44,479 bases of DNA. It comes from Mucilaginibacter sp. (GTDB taxonomy: Bacteria; Bacteroidota; Bacteroidia; Sphingobacteriales; Sphingobacteriaceae). Made by a program: the position numbers and the translations under genes. The first letter of the stretch is position 1, and each line of letters begins with the position of its first letter. Below, piece by piece: positions 1-9,847 of this stretch. The notes below the pieces were generated by a model, which had not been told where the DNA came from, ran no database searches, and saw nothing but the letters and a program-made list of their open reading frames with translations. The DNA is taken from the NCBI GenBank assembly GCA_029237615.1, contig JAQNCM010000250.1:1-44479 (forward strand). The letters are read 5' to 3'.

Positions 1-1
1 T

Positions 2-550
2 TACCGGGACGCCGATGGTTTATACACGCCGTCTCAAAATAAAATGGGATTTTGCCTTGAAGTTCAACCTTTAGATGAACCACGTTATTTTTTAAACGGC
101 AAAGGACTGATCATGGATATTTTTGAAGAATTGCCCAAGCCGTCAAATTATCTGTCAAATATAAAAACCTGCAATTCCCTTATATATGTTATGGCTGGCT
201 TATATAAAACACAAAATAAACTGGATGATGTTTTTTTGCTGAATCAAAATGGTTTTTTGTGTGAGGCAAGCAGCTCAAACATATTTATATTGTATCAAAA
301 TCATTTGTATACGCCTGCTTTAAGCGAGGGGTGTGTTGAGGGCGTTATGCGACAGGTAATTATTGAACTTGCAAAAAAAATTAATTTACCCGTTACAGAA
401 GCTCAAATTAACCCCGAGATTTTATACGAAGCCGACGAAGTTTTTTTAACCAACGCCATAAGGGGCATACAAAGCGTAATGGGATTTGGGGTGAGGCGTT
501 ATTTTAACGAAACAAGCAAAATCTTAATGGACGAACTGAATAAACTATAA
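2..550 (+). CDS. Aminotransferase class IV (branched-chain aminotransferase / aminodeoxychorismate lyase-like), 5' truncated by window edge
   Basis: Frame is open from base 2 (YRDADGLYTPSQNK-MGFCLEV...). C-terminal signature LLNQNGFLCEASSSNIFI...TPALSEGCVEGVMRQ...EVFLTNAIRGIQSV is typical of fold-type IV PLP enzymes. Confidence 0.85.
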   Translation, partial: YRDADGLYTPSQNKMGFCLEVQPLDEPRYFLNGKGLIMDIFEELPKPSNYLSNIKTCNSLIYVMAGLYKTQNKLDDVFLLNQNGFLCEASSSNIFILYQNHLYTPALSEGCVEGVMRQVIIELAKKINLPVTEAQINPEILYEADEVFLTNAIRGIQSVMGFGVRRYFNETSKILMDELNKL

Positions 551-569
551 TGTTACCCGTCACTAATGC

Positions 570-827
570 TTACTTTACCAATGTAAGCTGTATTATCTCC
601 TCACCGTCTGAATTGATCAGATCTACCAGGTCAACTTTCAGTATTTCAGCTATGCTTATAAGCCGGGTTAAAGTAATGGAACTATAGCCCAATTCAATTT
701 TGCTATAAGCGTTTTGTGAAATTTTAAGCTTTGCTGCAAGGTAATCCTGGGTGTAGTTTTTATACTCCCTGATTTTGCGAATGTTAGCAACTACCTCCTT
801 AACTTTTAAATCGCTTTTTGATGCCAT
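570..827 (-). CDS. XRE-family helix-turn-helix transcriptional regulator
   Basis: 85 aa with HTH_3 pattern IRKIREYKNYTQDYLAAKLKISQNAYSKIELGYSSITLTRLISIAEIL. Confidence 0.85.
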   Translation of the reverse strand: MASKSDLKVKEVVANIRKIREYKNYTQDYLAAKLKISQNAYSKIELGYSSITLTRLISIAEILKVDLVDLINSDGEEIIQLTLVK

Positions 828-1367
828 AATATTTCAAATACGAAAGTAACAGCAGCATGGTTTTTTTAAGCCCAGATTATTTTTATGATTTTCGTCCCTT
901 AGTTATATTACAAATTCAATTTGTTACCTGGGGTTAAACGTAACAATTGAATTACAGTTGTAAAATTTTTTTCCTTAAGGCACTATTTGTACCAGTTTAT
1001 TAAAGTAACCTCCGGTTTATTTATTGTCTTATTGCGATATAAAAGGATATTAAATGGATATTTTTTAAAAATGATAAACAACTAATTTTTATTGGATTTC
1101 TTTAAAAATAAAATCGTAATCATCACTAAGTGTATCAATTACACTTGTTTGCTATTGAAAATTTGGCAAATCCCTTTGCAATATGGGGAGTCTTATCATT
1201 TTGGAGGGTTTATTAATGAATAATTAAAATGAAAAAAAACAATAGTCATATTGCCGTAACCATTTTAAGGATCAAACTAAAACGCTTGGTAGTTAGCTGT
1301 TTTTTTTTGAGTTTTGCCAACAAGTTAATGTTTTATTTATGCGGCATTAACATTCTTTTACGTACAA

Positions 1368-1949
1368 ATGGGTGATTTTACCAAGTTTTCTGATCAGCAG
1401 CTTATACTATTGCTAAAGCAAGACAAGCTTAGTGCATTCAGAGAGATTTATGCCCGTTATTGGAAAAAGTTGTACAGCGAGGCCTATAAACGATTAAAAA
1501 GTAAAGAATTAGCAGAAGAAGTTGTACAGGAAATATTTACCAACTTTTGGTTGAAGAGACAATCATTACAAATAACAACAACTATAAATGGTTACCTATA
1601 CTTAGCAGTTGCTAACCAGGTAATTGATCATTACCGAAAAGAGCTGGTAAGATAAAAATACAGGGAAGCGTTTAAGGTTGTACATTCGGAATTAGATAAC
1701 TCCACAGAGGATACGATCATGCTAAAAGATCTGACCTCAACCATTAAAACCGAGGTAAACCAATTGCCGGATAAATGCCGGTCCGTTTATGAGTTAAGCC
1801 GTAATGAGCATAAAACCAATAAGGAAATTGCTAACTACCTGGGTATTTCAGAAAAAACGGTAGAAAACCATTTAACTAAAGCATTAAAAAGGCTGCGGCT
1901 GGGTCTCAGTCATTACCTGATGATCGTCCTGGTTTTTTTTGTGAAATAA
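1368..1949 (+). pseudogene. ECF-type RNA polymerase sigma-70 factor interrupted by an in-frame TAA at 1653-1655 (or a split two-piece sigma)
   Basis: ORFs 1368-1655 (region 2: AFREIYARYWKKLYSEAYKRLKSKELAEEVVQEIFTNFW) and 1719-1949 (region 4: LPDKCRSVYELSRNEHKTNKEIANYLGISEKTVENHLTKALKRLR) are in the same frame. Reading through the TAA gives continuous sigma-like sequence HYRKELVR*KYREAFKVVHSELDNSTEDTIMLKDL. Confidence 0.8.
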
Positions 1950-2031
1950 ATTCTAAAAATATTTTACAGCAGCGTAGGGGATACGTTTATTTCATACGTC
2001 AATACATAATAAACCAATTTATTTTCTTTTC

Positions 2032-3060
2032 ATGAAAAGACCTATATCAGTTGAATTACTGGAAAAGTATATTAATGGCGAATGTACCGCAACAGAGGTA
2101 GCCTTAATAAAACAATGGTACCAGTCTTTCGAAAATGATACTGATTATGTTTCTGAAATAAGCCCACGTGAAGAGAAAGAATTAGAAGACCGTATATACC
2201 GTCACATTTTAAATAATATTAGTGTTGAGGCCGGTGAAGAAGAAATAGCAAGTAAAAAATCAGGCTACCGTTCTTTACGCAAATGGTATGCAATGGCGGC
2301 TGCCGCCGCAGCAGTATTTGTTGTAATTGCCGTAATTTATCAAAATCAAAAAACTAAAGCAGTAATTGCCCCGGATATAGATGCACAAATTATTGCTATA
2401 ACTAATAATTCCAACCAAATATATAAGGCTACACTTCCAGACAATAGTTGCGTTTGGGTGAGCCCTCATTCCCAATTGCGCTTTCCAAAAGCATTCGGTC
2501 CCGATTCAAGAATGGTCTCTATGTCTGGAAAATGTTTTTTTGAAGTAACAAAAAATCCGAAATGTCCCTTTATTATCAATAGCAAGTCAATTATTACCAA
2601 AGTTTGGGGTACCAGCTTCCTGGTGCGTGATGATGATAAAAGTAATTCTGCAGAAGTTTCTGTACTAACAGGGAAGGTTTCGGTAAGTATTAAAAATGCA
2701 GTAAATACGGCATCGGTTTCTTCAAGGGTTGAAAAAGATGAAGTAATGCTGTATCCGCACCAAAAGGTAATTTACGTGGCAGATCTGCATGTTTTAAAGC
2801 AGGAAAATATTGTCGCTGAACCCTCTTTACAGATATGGAAACGCGTGGACCTGTCTTTTGATAATAAACCTTTAAAAGAAATTATACCTGTACTCAATTC
2901 GGCTTTTCATATACATATTAAAGTGGCTAATGAAAAGTTAAACCACTATATTTTAAATGCTGACTTAGCCGGGTTCAACCTGCCGGATGTGCTTGAGGCT
3001 TTGAAAAAGTCGTTAAATGTGAGTTATGAAATAAAAAACGACATTATAGAGATTGAATAA
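2032..3060 (+). CDS. FecR-family anti-sigma factor
   Basis: 342 aa; single TM (WYAMAAAAAAVFVVIAVIY) and FecR core (TLPDNSCVWVSPHSQLRFPKAF...VSMSGKCFFEVTKNPKCPFIINSKSIITKVWGTSFLVR) plus a C-terminal STN-like tail. Confidence 0.92.
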   Translation: MKRPISVELLEKYINGECTATEVALIKQWYQSFENDTDYVSEISPREEKELEDRIYRHILNNISVEAGEEEIASKKSGYRSLRKWYAMAAAAAAVFVVIAVIYQNQKTKAVIAPDIDAQIIAITNNSNQIYKATLPDNSCVWVSPHSQLRFPKAFGPDSRMVSMSGKCFFEVTKNPKCPFIINSKSIITKVWGTSFLVRDDDKSNSAEVSVLTGKVSVSIKNAVNTASVSSRVEKDEVMLYPHQKVIYVADLHVLKQENIVAEPSLQIWKRVDLSFDNKPLKEIIPVLNSAFHIHIKVANEKLNHYILNADLAGFNLPDVLEALKKSLNVSYEIKNDIIEIE

Positions 3061-3273
3061 ACCAATTTTAATTAACCCTAATAAAAAAACTAAATGCGAG
3101 AGAAATTACAAACCTAAAATAAAGCAACGTAGTGCCACGTGCCCTGCAAAAACAAAAAAACTTAGAAGTGTTGCGAGCACTCCTAAGCTTTAAATCAGCC
3201 CGGAACGATTAACACCAGTTACTGGTGTAAGGGCTTAATTGTCTCATTTTTAACATAGAAACATAACAAATAT

Positions 3274-6200
3274 ATGAAATTTCGTATACGAAAGCCTACT
3301 CTTTGGTATAAAATCATGAAGATTACATTTAGCCAAATACTGATAGCCGTAGTACTAAGCAGCTTTGCTTATTCAAGTCCTTTAAAGGCTCAGGACGTAC
3401 TTAATAAAACAGTTAACATGTCTCTTAACAACGTAACGTTGATGGATGTAGTTAATTATTTGGAGAAAAATAACGATATCAAGTTTATCTACAGTAAAAA
3501 CTCGATTGATGTTTCAAAAAAGATATCAGTAAACTACCAAAATCAGCCGCTTAAAAATGTGCTTGACGAGGTGTTTAAAAACAATGGTATTGATTTTGAG
3601 ATATTAAAAGACCGTATAATTCTGGGAAAGGCATCTGGCAATCAAGTTGCGGCAACTAACCCTGGTTTAGTGACCGAGGTTAACAGAAATCCAGTTAATA
3701 CATTTGCGGCTGCTATTCCGGTAACCGGTAAAGTTGTAGACGCAAGCGGCGCGCCGGTTATCGGTGCATCAATACTTGAAAAAGGTACTACCAATGGCAT
3801 GACCACGGATATAAATGGTTTATTTAAGCTTAATGTAAGCAGCGCTCAAGCCGTTTTAGTAATACAATATATTGGATATACAAGTCAGGAAATACCTGTA
3901 GGCAGCCAAACTAATTTTACGATTACTTTAAAGGACGCTGTTAAAGGATTGAATGAGGTAGTTGTAATTGGTTATGGTACACAAAGCAAAGCTGTAACTA
4001 CTGGTGCCATTAGTGGTGTTAAAGCAGATGATCTCCAGGATCAGCAACTAACACGTATTGATGATGCTTTACAAGGCCGCGTCTCTGGTGTTAGTGTAGT
4101 ACAAAGCTCCGGTGCACCGGGTTCGTCCCCAACCATTAGGGTCAGAGGTATTACTTCAATTAATGTTAGTGACCCTTTATATGTAATTGACGGTATTTTA
4201 GTTGACAATGGGGGTATTGATAACATCAATCCAAATGACATAGAAAGCATCGATGTATTAAAGGACGCTTCCGCAGCTATTTACGGATCACGTGCAGCTA
4301 ACGGGGTTATATTAGTAACTACTAAAAAAGGGAAAAAAGGTCCTGCTACAGTCTCTTATAATGGTTACGTAGGTTTCCAGGCCCCTGTTAGCAAGGTGCA
4401 ACTTACCAATGCTACACAGTATGCGACATTGAGAAACCAATCGGTAACTAACGATGGTGGTACAGCTCCCTTTGCTAACCCTTCATCATTTGGAACCGGT
4501 ACAAACTGGCAAAATGCAATTTTTAGCAATAGTGCTTTAATACAAAATCATAATTTAAGTTTAAGCGGGGCAAATGATAATGCAACCTATTATACTTCAT
4601 TTGGTTACCTTGATCAGAAAGGTATAGTTGAGCCTGCAGTATCTGATTACAAAAAGTTTAACTTCACTACCAATACAACTTATAAAGTAAAAAAATGGCT
4701 TACAGTGGGCGAAAATTTTACTTATACTTATACACGTAGTCAAAATGGTTTTAATACCAACAATGTATTTGGCGGCCCGTTAAGTTCTGCTTTAAATCTT
4801 GATCCGCTTACACCTGTATTGCAGTTAAATCCCGCGGCATCGCCAAATCCCAATGATTATGCTAACCAGTACGCGGTAAAAAATGGTCAAGGTCAATTAT
4901 ATGGTATATCTAATTATGTAGGTCAGGAAATAACCAACCCATTAGCCTATATACAAACTATACAAGGTAATTATAACTATAGTACTAACTTGTTAGGTAG
5001 TGCATTTGCTGAGTTATCACCAATAGCTGGTTTAAAAATCAGGTCTCAGATCAGCGCTAAACAGGCTTATTATGGTAGCAATTCATTTACGCCATTGTTT
5101 TATTTAAACTCAAGTACCAGCAATCAGTCAAGCACCTCATTATATGAAGCATATAACAAGAATTTAAGCTGGAATATCGATAACACAGCGACGTATACAC
5201 ATTCGTTCGGAAAAAATAACTTTACTGCATTAATTGGTCAAAGTGCCCAGCAGGAAAGCGCTTCTGGCATTGGAGGAACATTTCTTGGTTTACCGGTAAA
5301 TACCTTTTCGCAAGCTTCGCCAAATTTTCCGTTACCAGCCGTTAACAGAATAGCAACTGGTTATGATAATCAGCCGGTTCACTTAGCTTCTGTTTTTAGC
5401 AGGTTAACTTATGATTATGACCAGAAATTTTTGTTTACCGGCATTATCCGTCATGATGGCTCATCAAAATTCGGGACAAATAATATATACGGAACCTTTC
5501 CATCGGCCGAAGCAGGTTATGTTATAACCAAGGAAGACTGGTTTCCTAAAAACTCATTTGTTGATTTTCTGAAGATTCGCGGTTCATACGGAGAGGTTGG
5601 TAATGAATTGTCATTAGCTGCATTCCAATATGCAGAAACAATTAGTGGTGGTCGTAATGCGGTTTTTGGTAGTGGATCCAATGAAAATATGCTAATTGGT
5701 TATAGCCCTAATGCACCTGCTAATCCAAACTTGGCATGGGAACGTACCCAAACTGCTGACTTGGGGATTGATGCAACCTTGTTTCATAACTTAACGGTGA
5801 CTCTTGATATTTATAGCAAGCTGACAAAAGGAATGCTTGAGCAGGTTCAGTTACCATCTTATGCCGGTTTTATTGCACAGCCTTACGCTAACGTAGGTAA
5901 CATGGTAAATAAGGGCATAGAATTGAACCTTAGCTACTCAAACAAGATTGGTGATCTGCATTATAACGTAGGCGGCAATATTTCTTATAACCATAACCAA
6001 GTTACTTACCTGGGTCCTCAAATTCCGTACTTAACCGTTGGCACTGTACAAAGTTCTAATTATGAAATTGGACGTACATCAGTAGGCCAGCCGGTAGGTG
6101 AATTTTATGGTTTCCAGGAATTGGGAGTTTTTCATTCACAGGCAGAAATTAATTCTTACAGAAATGCTAGTGGGCAATTGATACAACCGAATGCAAAGCC

Positions 6201-6768
6201 GGGAGACTTTAAATGGGCTGATTTAAACGGCGATGGCAAAATTGACGCAAGTGATCGTAAATTTTTAGGTAATCCTAATCCTCCGTTTACTTATGGCGTT
6301 AATATTAATGCTAATTATAAACAGTTTGATTTGAAAATATTTGGACAAGGTGTTTGGGGTAATAAAATTTACCAGGCGTACCGTCGTTTAGATATTCCTA
6401 CAGCTAACTACCCTATCGCAGCATTACAGGCATGGACACCTTCAAATCCGAGCAGTAATTACCCGCGTTTAACTAATTCAGATCCGAATAATAACTTTAA
6501 AAACCCATCAAATTTCTATTTGCAAAATGGTGCATACTTTCGCATTAAAACATTGCAATTAGGCTATACTATACCGGCATCATGGGCTAAAGCAGCTGAT
6601 GTACAAAGAGTTCGGTTTTATATAAGCAGCAATAACCTGCTTACAATAACAGGTTACAAAGGGCTTGATCCTGAAGTTGGAGCAGTACCAGGGAACGTTG
6701 GTGGTATTGATATGGGCCTTTATCCTCAATCCCGCACGTTTATGGCTGGTTTAGATGTTACATTATAA
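3274..6768 (+). CDS. SusC/RagA-family TonB-linked outer-membrane protein with N-terminal STN domain
   Basis: 1164 aa; STN (MSLNNVTLMDVVNYLEKNNDIKFIYS), carboxypeptidase-regulatory-like repeat, plug (VVVIGYGTQSKAVTTGAISGV...DDALQGRVSGVSVVQSSGAPGSSPTIRVRG...IDVLKDASAAIYGSRAANGVILVTTKKG) and beta-barrel. Confidence 0.96.
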   Translation: MKFRIRKPTLWYKIMKITFSQILIAVVLSSFAYSSPLKAQDVLNKTVNMSLNNVTLMDVVNYLEKNNDIKFIYSKNSIDVSKKISVNYQNQPLKNVLDEVFKNNGIDFEILKDRIILGKASGNQVAATNPGLVTEVNRNPVNTFAAAIPVTGKVVDASGAPVIGASILEKGTTNGMTTDINGLFKLNVSSAQAVLVIQYIGYTSQEIPVGSQTNFTITLKDAVKGLNEVVVIGYGTQSKAVTTGAISGVKADDLQDQQLTRIDDALQGRVSGVSVVQSSGAPGSSPTIRVRGITSINVSDPLYVIDGILVDNGGIDNINPNDIESIDVLKDASAAIYGSRAANGVILVTTKKGKKGPATVSYNGYVGFQAPVSKVQLTNATQYATLRNQSVTNDGGTAPFANPSSFGTGTNWQNAIFSNSALIQNHNLSLSGANDNATYYTSFGYLDQKGIVEPAVSDYKKFNFTTNTTYKVKKWLTVGENFTYTYTRSQNGFNTNNVFGGPLSSALNLDPLTPVLQLNPAASPNPNDYANQYAVKNGQGQLYGISNYVGQEITNPLAYIQTIQGNYNYSTNLLGSAFAELSPIAGLKIRSQISAKQAYYGSNSFTPLFYLNSSTSNQSSTSLYEAYNKNLSWNIDNTATYTHSFGKNNFTALIGQSAQQESASGIGGTFLGLPVNTFSQASPNFPLPAVNRIATGYDNQPVHLASVFSRLTYDYDQKFLFTGIIRHDGSSKFGTNNIYGTFPSAEAGYVITKEDWFPKNSFVDFLKIRGSYGEVGNELSLAAFQYAETISGGRNAVFGSGSNENMLIGYSPNAPANPNLAWERTQTADLGIDATLFHNLTVTLDIYSKLTKGMLEQVQLPSYAGFIAQPYANVGNMVNKGIELNLSYSNKIGDLHYNVGGNISYNHNQVTYLGPQIPYLTVGTVQSSNYEIGRTSVGQPVGEFYGFQELGVFHSQAEINSYRNASGQLIQPNAKPGDFKWADLNGDGKIDASDRKFLGNPNPPFTYGVNINANYKQFDLKIFGQGVWGNKIYQAYRRLDIPTANYPIAALQAWTPSNPSSNYPRLTNSDPNNNFKNPSNFYLQNGAYFRIKTLQLGYTIPASWAKAADVQRVRFYISSNNLLTITGYKGLDPEVGAVPGNVGGIDMGLYPQSRTFMAGLDVTL

Positions 6769-6785
6769 AATTAAGATTTAAAAAA

Positions 6786-8297
6786 ATGAATAGTAAATAT
6801 ATAAAATATGCAGCATTTTCCTTGTTAGGTGCAATGGGTATTGTTGCTTCCTGTAAAAAATCTTTACAGTTACAACCTGTTGGCGAGTTTGCGGCAACAA
6901 ATTATTATACTACTCCAGCGCAAGCTTTAAGCGCCGTTGTAGCAGCTTATGATCCTTTGGTTACCGAAACTGGCGGGATTGATAACACTTATTCTGATCC
7001 GCTTGGTGCACTTAATTCAGCATCTGATGATTGCTTTGCAGGAGGTGGCAGTTCTTCGGATGTACCGTCATGGCAGGCCATTAACAATTATACGCTTAAT
7101 CCTGCCCTGGGTCCTCAGGATCAGTTTTGGGCCATTAATTTTCAGGGTGTTAATCGTGCAGATGTTTTATTGGAAAACTTACCGCATGTACCGGGGCTAA
7201 GCGGCGCTCTTTTGAATAGATATACTGGCGAAGGTTTGTTCTTACGTGCACATTATTACTTTGATTTGGTGCGTTTGTTTAAAAATGTACCGTTGATATT
7301 AACACCACTGGGTTTAACAAACGTCTATACAGTAAATCAAGCTCCTGCTGACTCCGTCTATGCTCAAATTGAAAGGGATCTTAAAACGGCAGTAACAGAT
7401 TTACCCGCAACAGTTATTCCTTCTGAATATGGCCGCGTAACACAAGGAGCTGCCCAGGCATTATTGGGTAAAGTCTATTTATATGAGAAAAAATGGGCTC
7501 TGGCTGCTTCAGCTTTTTCTACTGTAAATGGCACTCCGGGAGCAGCAAGTACTTATGGATATAAGTTACAGGCTAATTTTGGTGCTATTTTTAGCCCGAC
7601 AAATAAATTTAACAGCGAATCGATTTTTGAATTGGTTCACTCCGGCAATCAAAACTTTACATGGAGTAACTGGGATCAATTTAAATCAAACATTTATGTT
7701 CAAATGGTTGGCCCAAGAAGTTACACAGGTCCTTTATATTACAGTGGATACGGATTTAATCCCATTACTCCGCAACTAGCTACTGCATTAAAAGGTGACC
7801 CGCGTTACGGTTATACTGTTGCTAATATTGATAGTTTAACTAAAGCTACCAAATCTTCTTATCAGCAAAGCTACCAGGGTGCAGGCTATTATATTCAGAA
7901 GTATGCCCCGTTACTGGCTAACAAAGTAACTACCGGAACTACTGACCTTAACTGGCCAAATGATTATATTGAGATCCGTTTGGCAGATACTTACCTTATG
8001 GAAGCTGAAGCATTGTTAAATGCCGGAGGTGATGCCGCACGCGCACAAAGTTTATTGGATGCTGTACGTACAAGGGTTGGCTTGCCATCGGAACCAGCTA
8101 CACTGCCAAATATTTATAACGAACGTCGTTTAGAGTTGGCAACAGAAGGCCACCGTTGGTTTGACCTTGTAAGATGGGGACAAGCACCTGCGGCTTTGGC
8201 ATTCAAAGGTTTTAAAGCCGGAACTAATGAGATATTGCCTATTCCGCTTAACGAGACAACAGGTTTGTCTAAAATAAAACAAAACCCCGGTTACTAA
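6786..8297 (+). CDS. RagB/SusD-family nutrient-uptake outer-membrane lipoprotein
   Basis: 503 aa; lipobox IVASCKK, SusD features (RYTGEGLFLRAHYYFDLVRLFKNVPLIL...NERRLELATEGHRWFDLVRWG), 17 bp downstream of SusC. Confidence 0.95.
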   Translation: MNSKYIKYAAFSLLGAMGIVASCKKSLQLQPVGEFAATNYYTTPAQALSAVVAAYDPLVTETGGIDNTYSDPLGALNSASDDCFAGGGSSSDVPSWQAINNYTLNPALGPQDQFWAINFQGVNRADVLLENLPHVPGLSGALLNRYTGEGLFLRAHYYFDLVRLFKNVPLILTPLGLTNVYTVNQAPADSVYAQIERDLKTAVTDLPATVIPSEYGRVTQGAAQALLGKVYLYEKKWALAASAFSTVNGTPGAASTYGYKLQANFGAIFSPTNKFNSESIFELVHSGNQNFTWSNWDQFKSNIYVQMVGPRSYTGPLYYSGYGFNPITPQLATALKGDPRYGYTVANIDSLTKATKSSYQQSYQGAGYYIQKYAPLLANKVTTGTTDLNWPNDYIEIRLADTYLMEAEALLNAGGDAARAQSLLDAVRTRVGLPSEPATLPNIYNERRLELATEGHRWFDLVRWGQAPAALAFKGFKAGTNEILPIPLNETTGLSKIKQNPGY

Positions 8298-8312
8298 CCG
8301 TGGTTTATCAAT

Positions 8313-8351
8313 AAGAGATTGCAGGCATAGCTCTGCAATCTCTTGTTTTGT
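8313..8351 (+). terminator. Intercistronic hairpin between susD-like and GH30 genes (terminator/attenuator candidate)
   Basis: AAGAGATTGCAG-GCATAGCT-CTGCAATCTCTT: perfect 12-bp stem followed by T-rich GTTTTGTT. Confidence 0.65.
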
Positions 8352-8379
8352 TACTATTAATCTCTGTCAATAAACCATT

Positions 8380-9828
8380 ATGAAAAAAATAAAATCATTT
8401 ACCTTGGTTGCCTTATTCTTAATGGTTTTTTTTGCCACACTTAGCTGCAGTAAAAAAACATCAGGTAGTGTACAGCCGGTTACACCAGTAACACCGGTAA
8501 CTCCCGTTAAAACAGATGTGAGCATGTGGCTCACCACTCCCGACAGGCAGTCGTTGCTTCAAAAACAAAACATCGGGCTGTTATTTAGCGCAGCAACAAA
8601 TTCAAACACCACTATTAACGTTGATACAACAACACAATACCAGTCTATTGATGGTTTTGGCTTTGCCCTTACCGGTGGAAGCGCCACTTTGATCAATGGT
8701 TTGCCGGCCGCCCAGCAGGATGCTTTATTAAAAGAATTATTTGCAACAGACAGCACCAATATTGGTATCAGTTACCTGAGGATCAGCATTGGTGCCTCTG
8801 ATATGAGCGCAGGTGATTTTACTTATGATGATGTATCAGGCACGGATGTAAACCTGCAAAATTTTAGTATCAGTAAAGAGATGACCGATCTTATACCGGT
8901 ATTGAAAAAGATCATTGCCATTAATCCATCAATTAAGATATTAGGTTCACCGTGGACTGCCCCTGCCTGGATGAAAACGAATAACAGTTTTAGCCAGGGT
9001 AGCCTCAGCACAGTTTATTATGATGCATATGCCAGGTATTTTGTAAAATATATACAGGCTATGCAGCAACAAGGTATCACAATTGATGCCGTCACTCCAC
9101 AAAATGAACCTTTAAATGCCAACAACAACCCAAGCATGGTTATGCAGCCGGTTGAAGAAGAGAACTTTGTAAAAAACAACCTCGGTCCGCAGTTTAAGGC
9201 TGCAGGTTTAACTACCAGGATTATTATATATGACCATAACGCCGACAGGACCGACTACCCTTTAACCATACTTGCTGATCCGGCAGCGTATCAATATGTT
9301 GACGGCTCCGCTTTCCATTTATATGCAGGCAATATCAGTGCATTAACGCCGGTACACACAGCCTATCCTAATAAAAATCTTTATTTTACAGAAATATACA
9401 CCGCTTCAACTGGCTCCTTCAGCGGTGACCTGTTATGGCATTTAAATAACGTTATTATAGGTGCAACACGTAACTGGTGCCGTAACGTAATAGAATGGAA
9501 CCTGGCCACAGATCCAAGTTTTGGTCCTCATACCAATGGTGGCTGCACTACCTGCCAGGGAGCTTTAACAATAGGATCGTTTATTGCCCGTAATGTTTCT
9601 TATTATATTATTGCACATGCGTCAAAATTTGTAAGGCCCGGCGCAGTAAGAATTGCATCAGATAATGAAACAATCCTGCCAAATGTGGCCTTTAAAAATA
9701 CGGACGGATCAAAAGTACTGATCGTTTTAAATAGCGGAACTACTGCACAAACTTTTAATATTAAATTCAACTTAAAAATTGTGACAAGTACATTAGCTGC
9801 CGGTGCTGTAGCTACCTATAAATGGTAA
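8380..9828 (+). CDS. Glycoside hydrolase family 30 (glucosylceramidase / beta-1,6-glucanase-like) lipoprotein
   Basis: 482 aa; lipobox LSCSKK; GH30 motifs QSIDGFGFALTGGSATLI, SYLRISIGASDMS, ILGSPWTAPAWMK, VTPQNEPL (acid/base), YFTEIY (nucleophile). Confidence 0.92.
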   Translation: MKKIKSFTLVALFLMVFFATLSCSKKTSGSVQPVTPVTPVTPVKTDVSMWLTTPDRQSLLQKQNIGLLFSAATNSNTTINVDTTTQYQSIDGFGFALTGGSATLINGLPAAQQDALLKELFATDSTNIGISYLRISIGASDMSAGDFTYDDVSGTDVNLQNFSISKEMTDLIPVLKKIIAINPSIKILGSPWTAPAWMKTNNSFSQGSLSTVYYDAYARYFVKYIQAMQQQGITIDAVTPQNEPLNANNNPSMVMQPVEEENFVKNNLGPQFKAAGLTTRIIIYDHNADRTDYPLTILADPAAYQYVDGSAFHLYAGNISALTPVHTAYPNKNLYFTEIYTASTGSFSGDLLWHLNNVIIGATRNWCRNVIEWNLATDPSFGPHTNGGCTTCQGALTIGSFIARNVSYYIIAHASKFVRPGAVRIASDNETILPNVAFKNTDGSKVLIVLNSGTTAQTFNIKFNLKIVTSTLAAGAVATYKW

Positions 9829-9847
9829 AGAAAGGCAATGAGTGTTT

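Noticed and set aside
1020-1340. AT-rich repeats suggestive of a CRISPR leader or origin
   Set aside because: No regularly spaced direct repeats, spacers or cas genes; no DnaA-box clustering seen.
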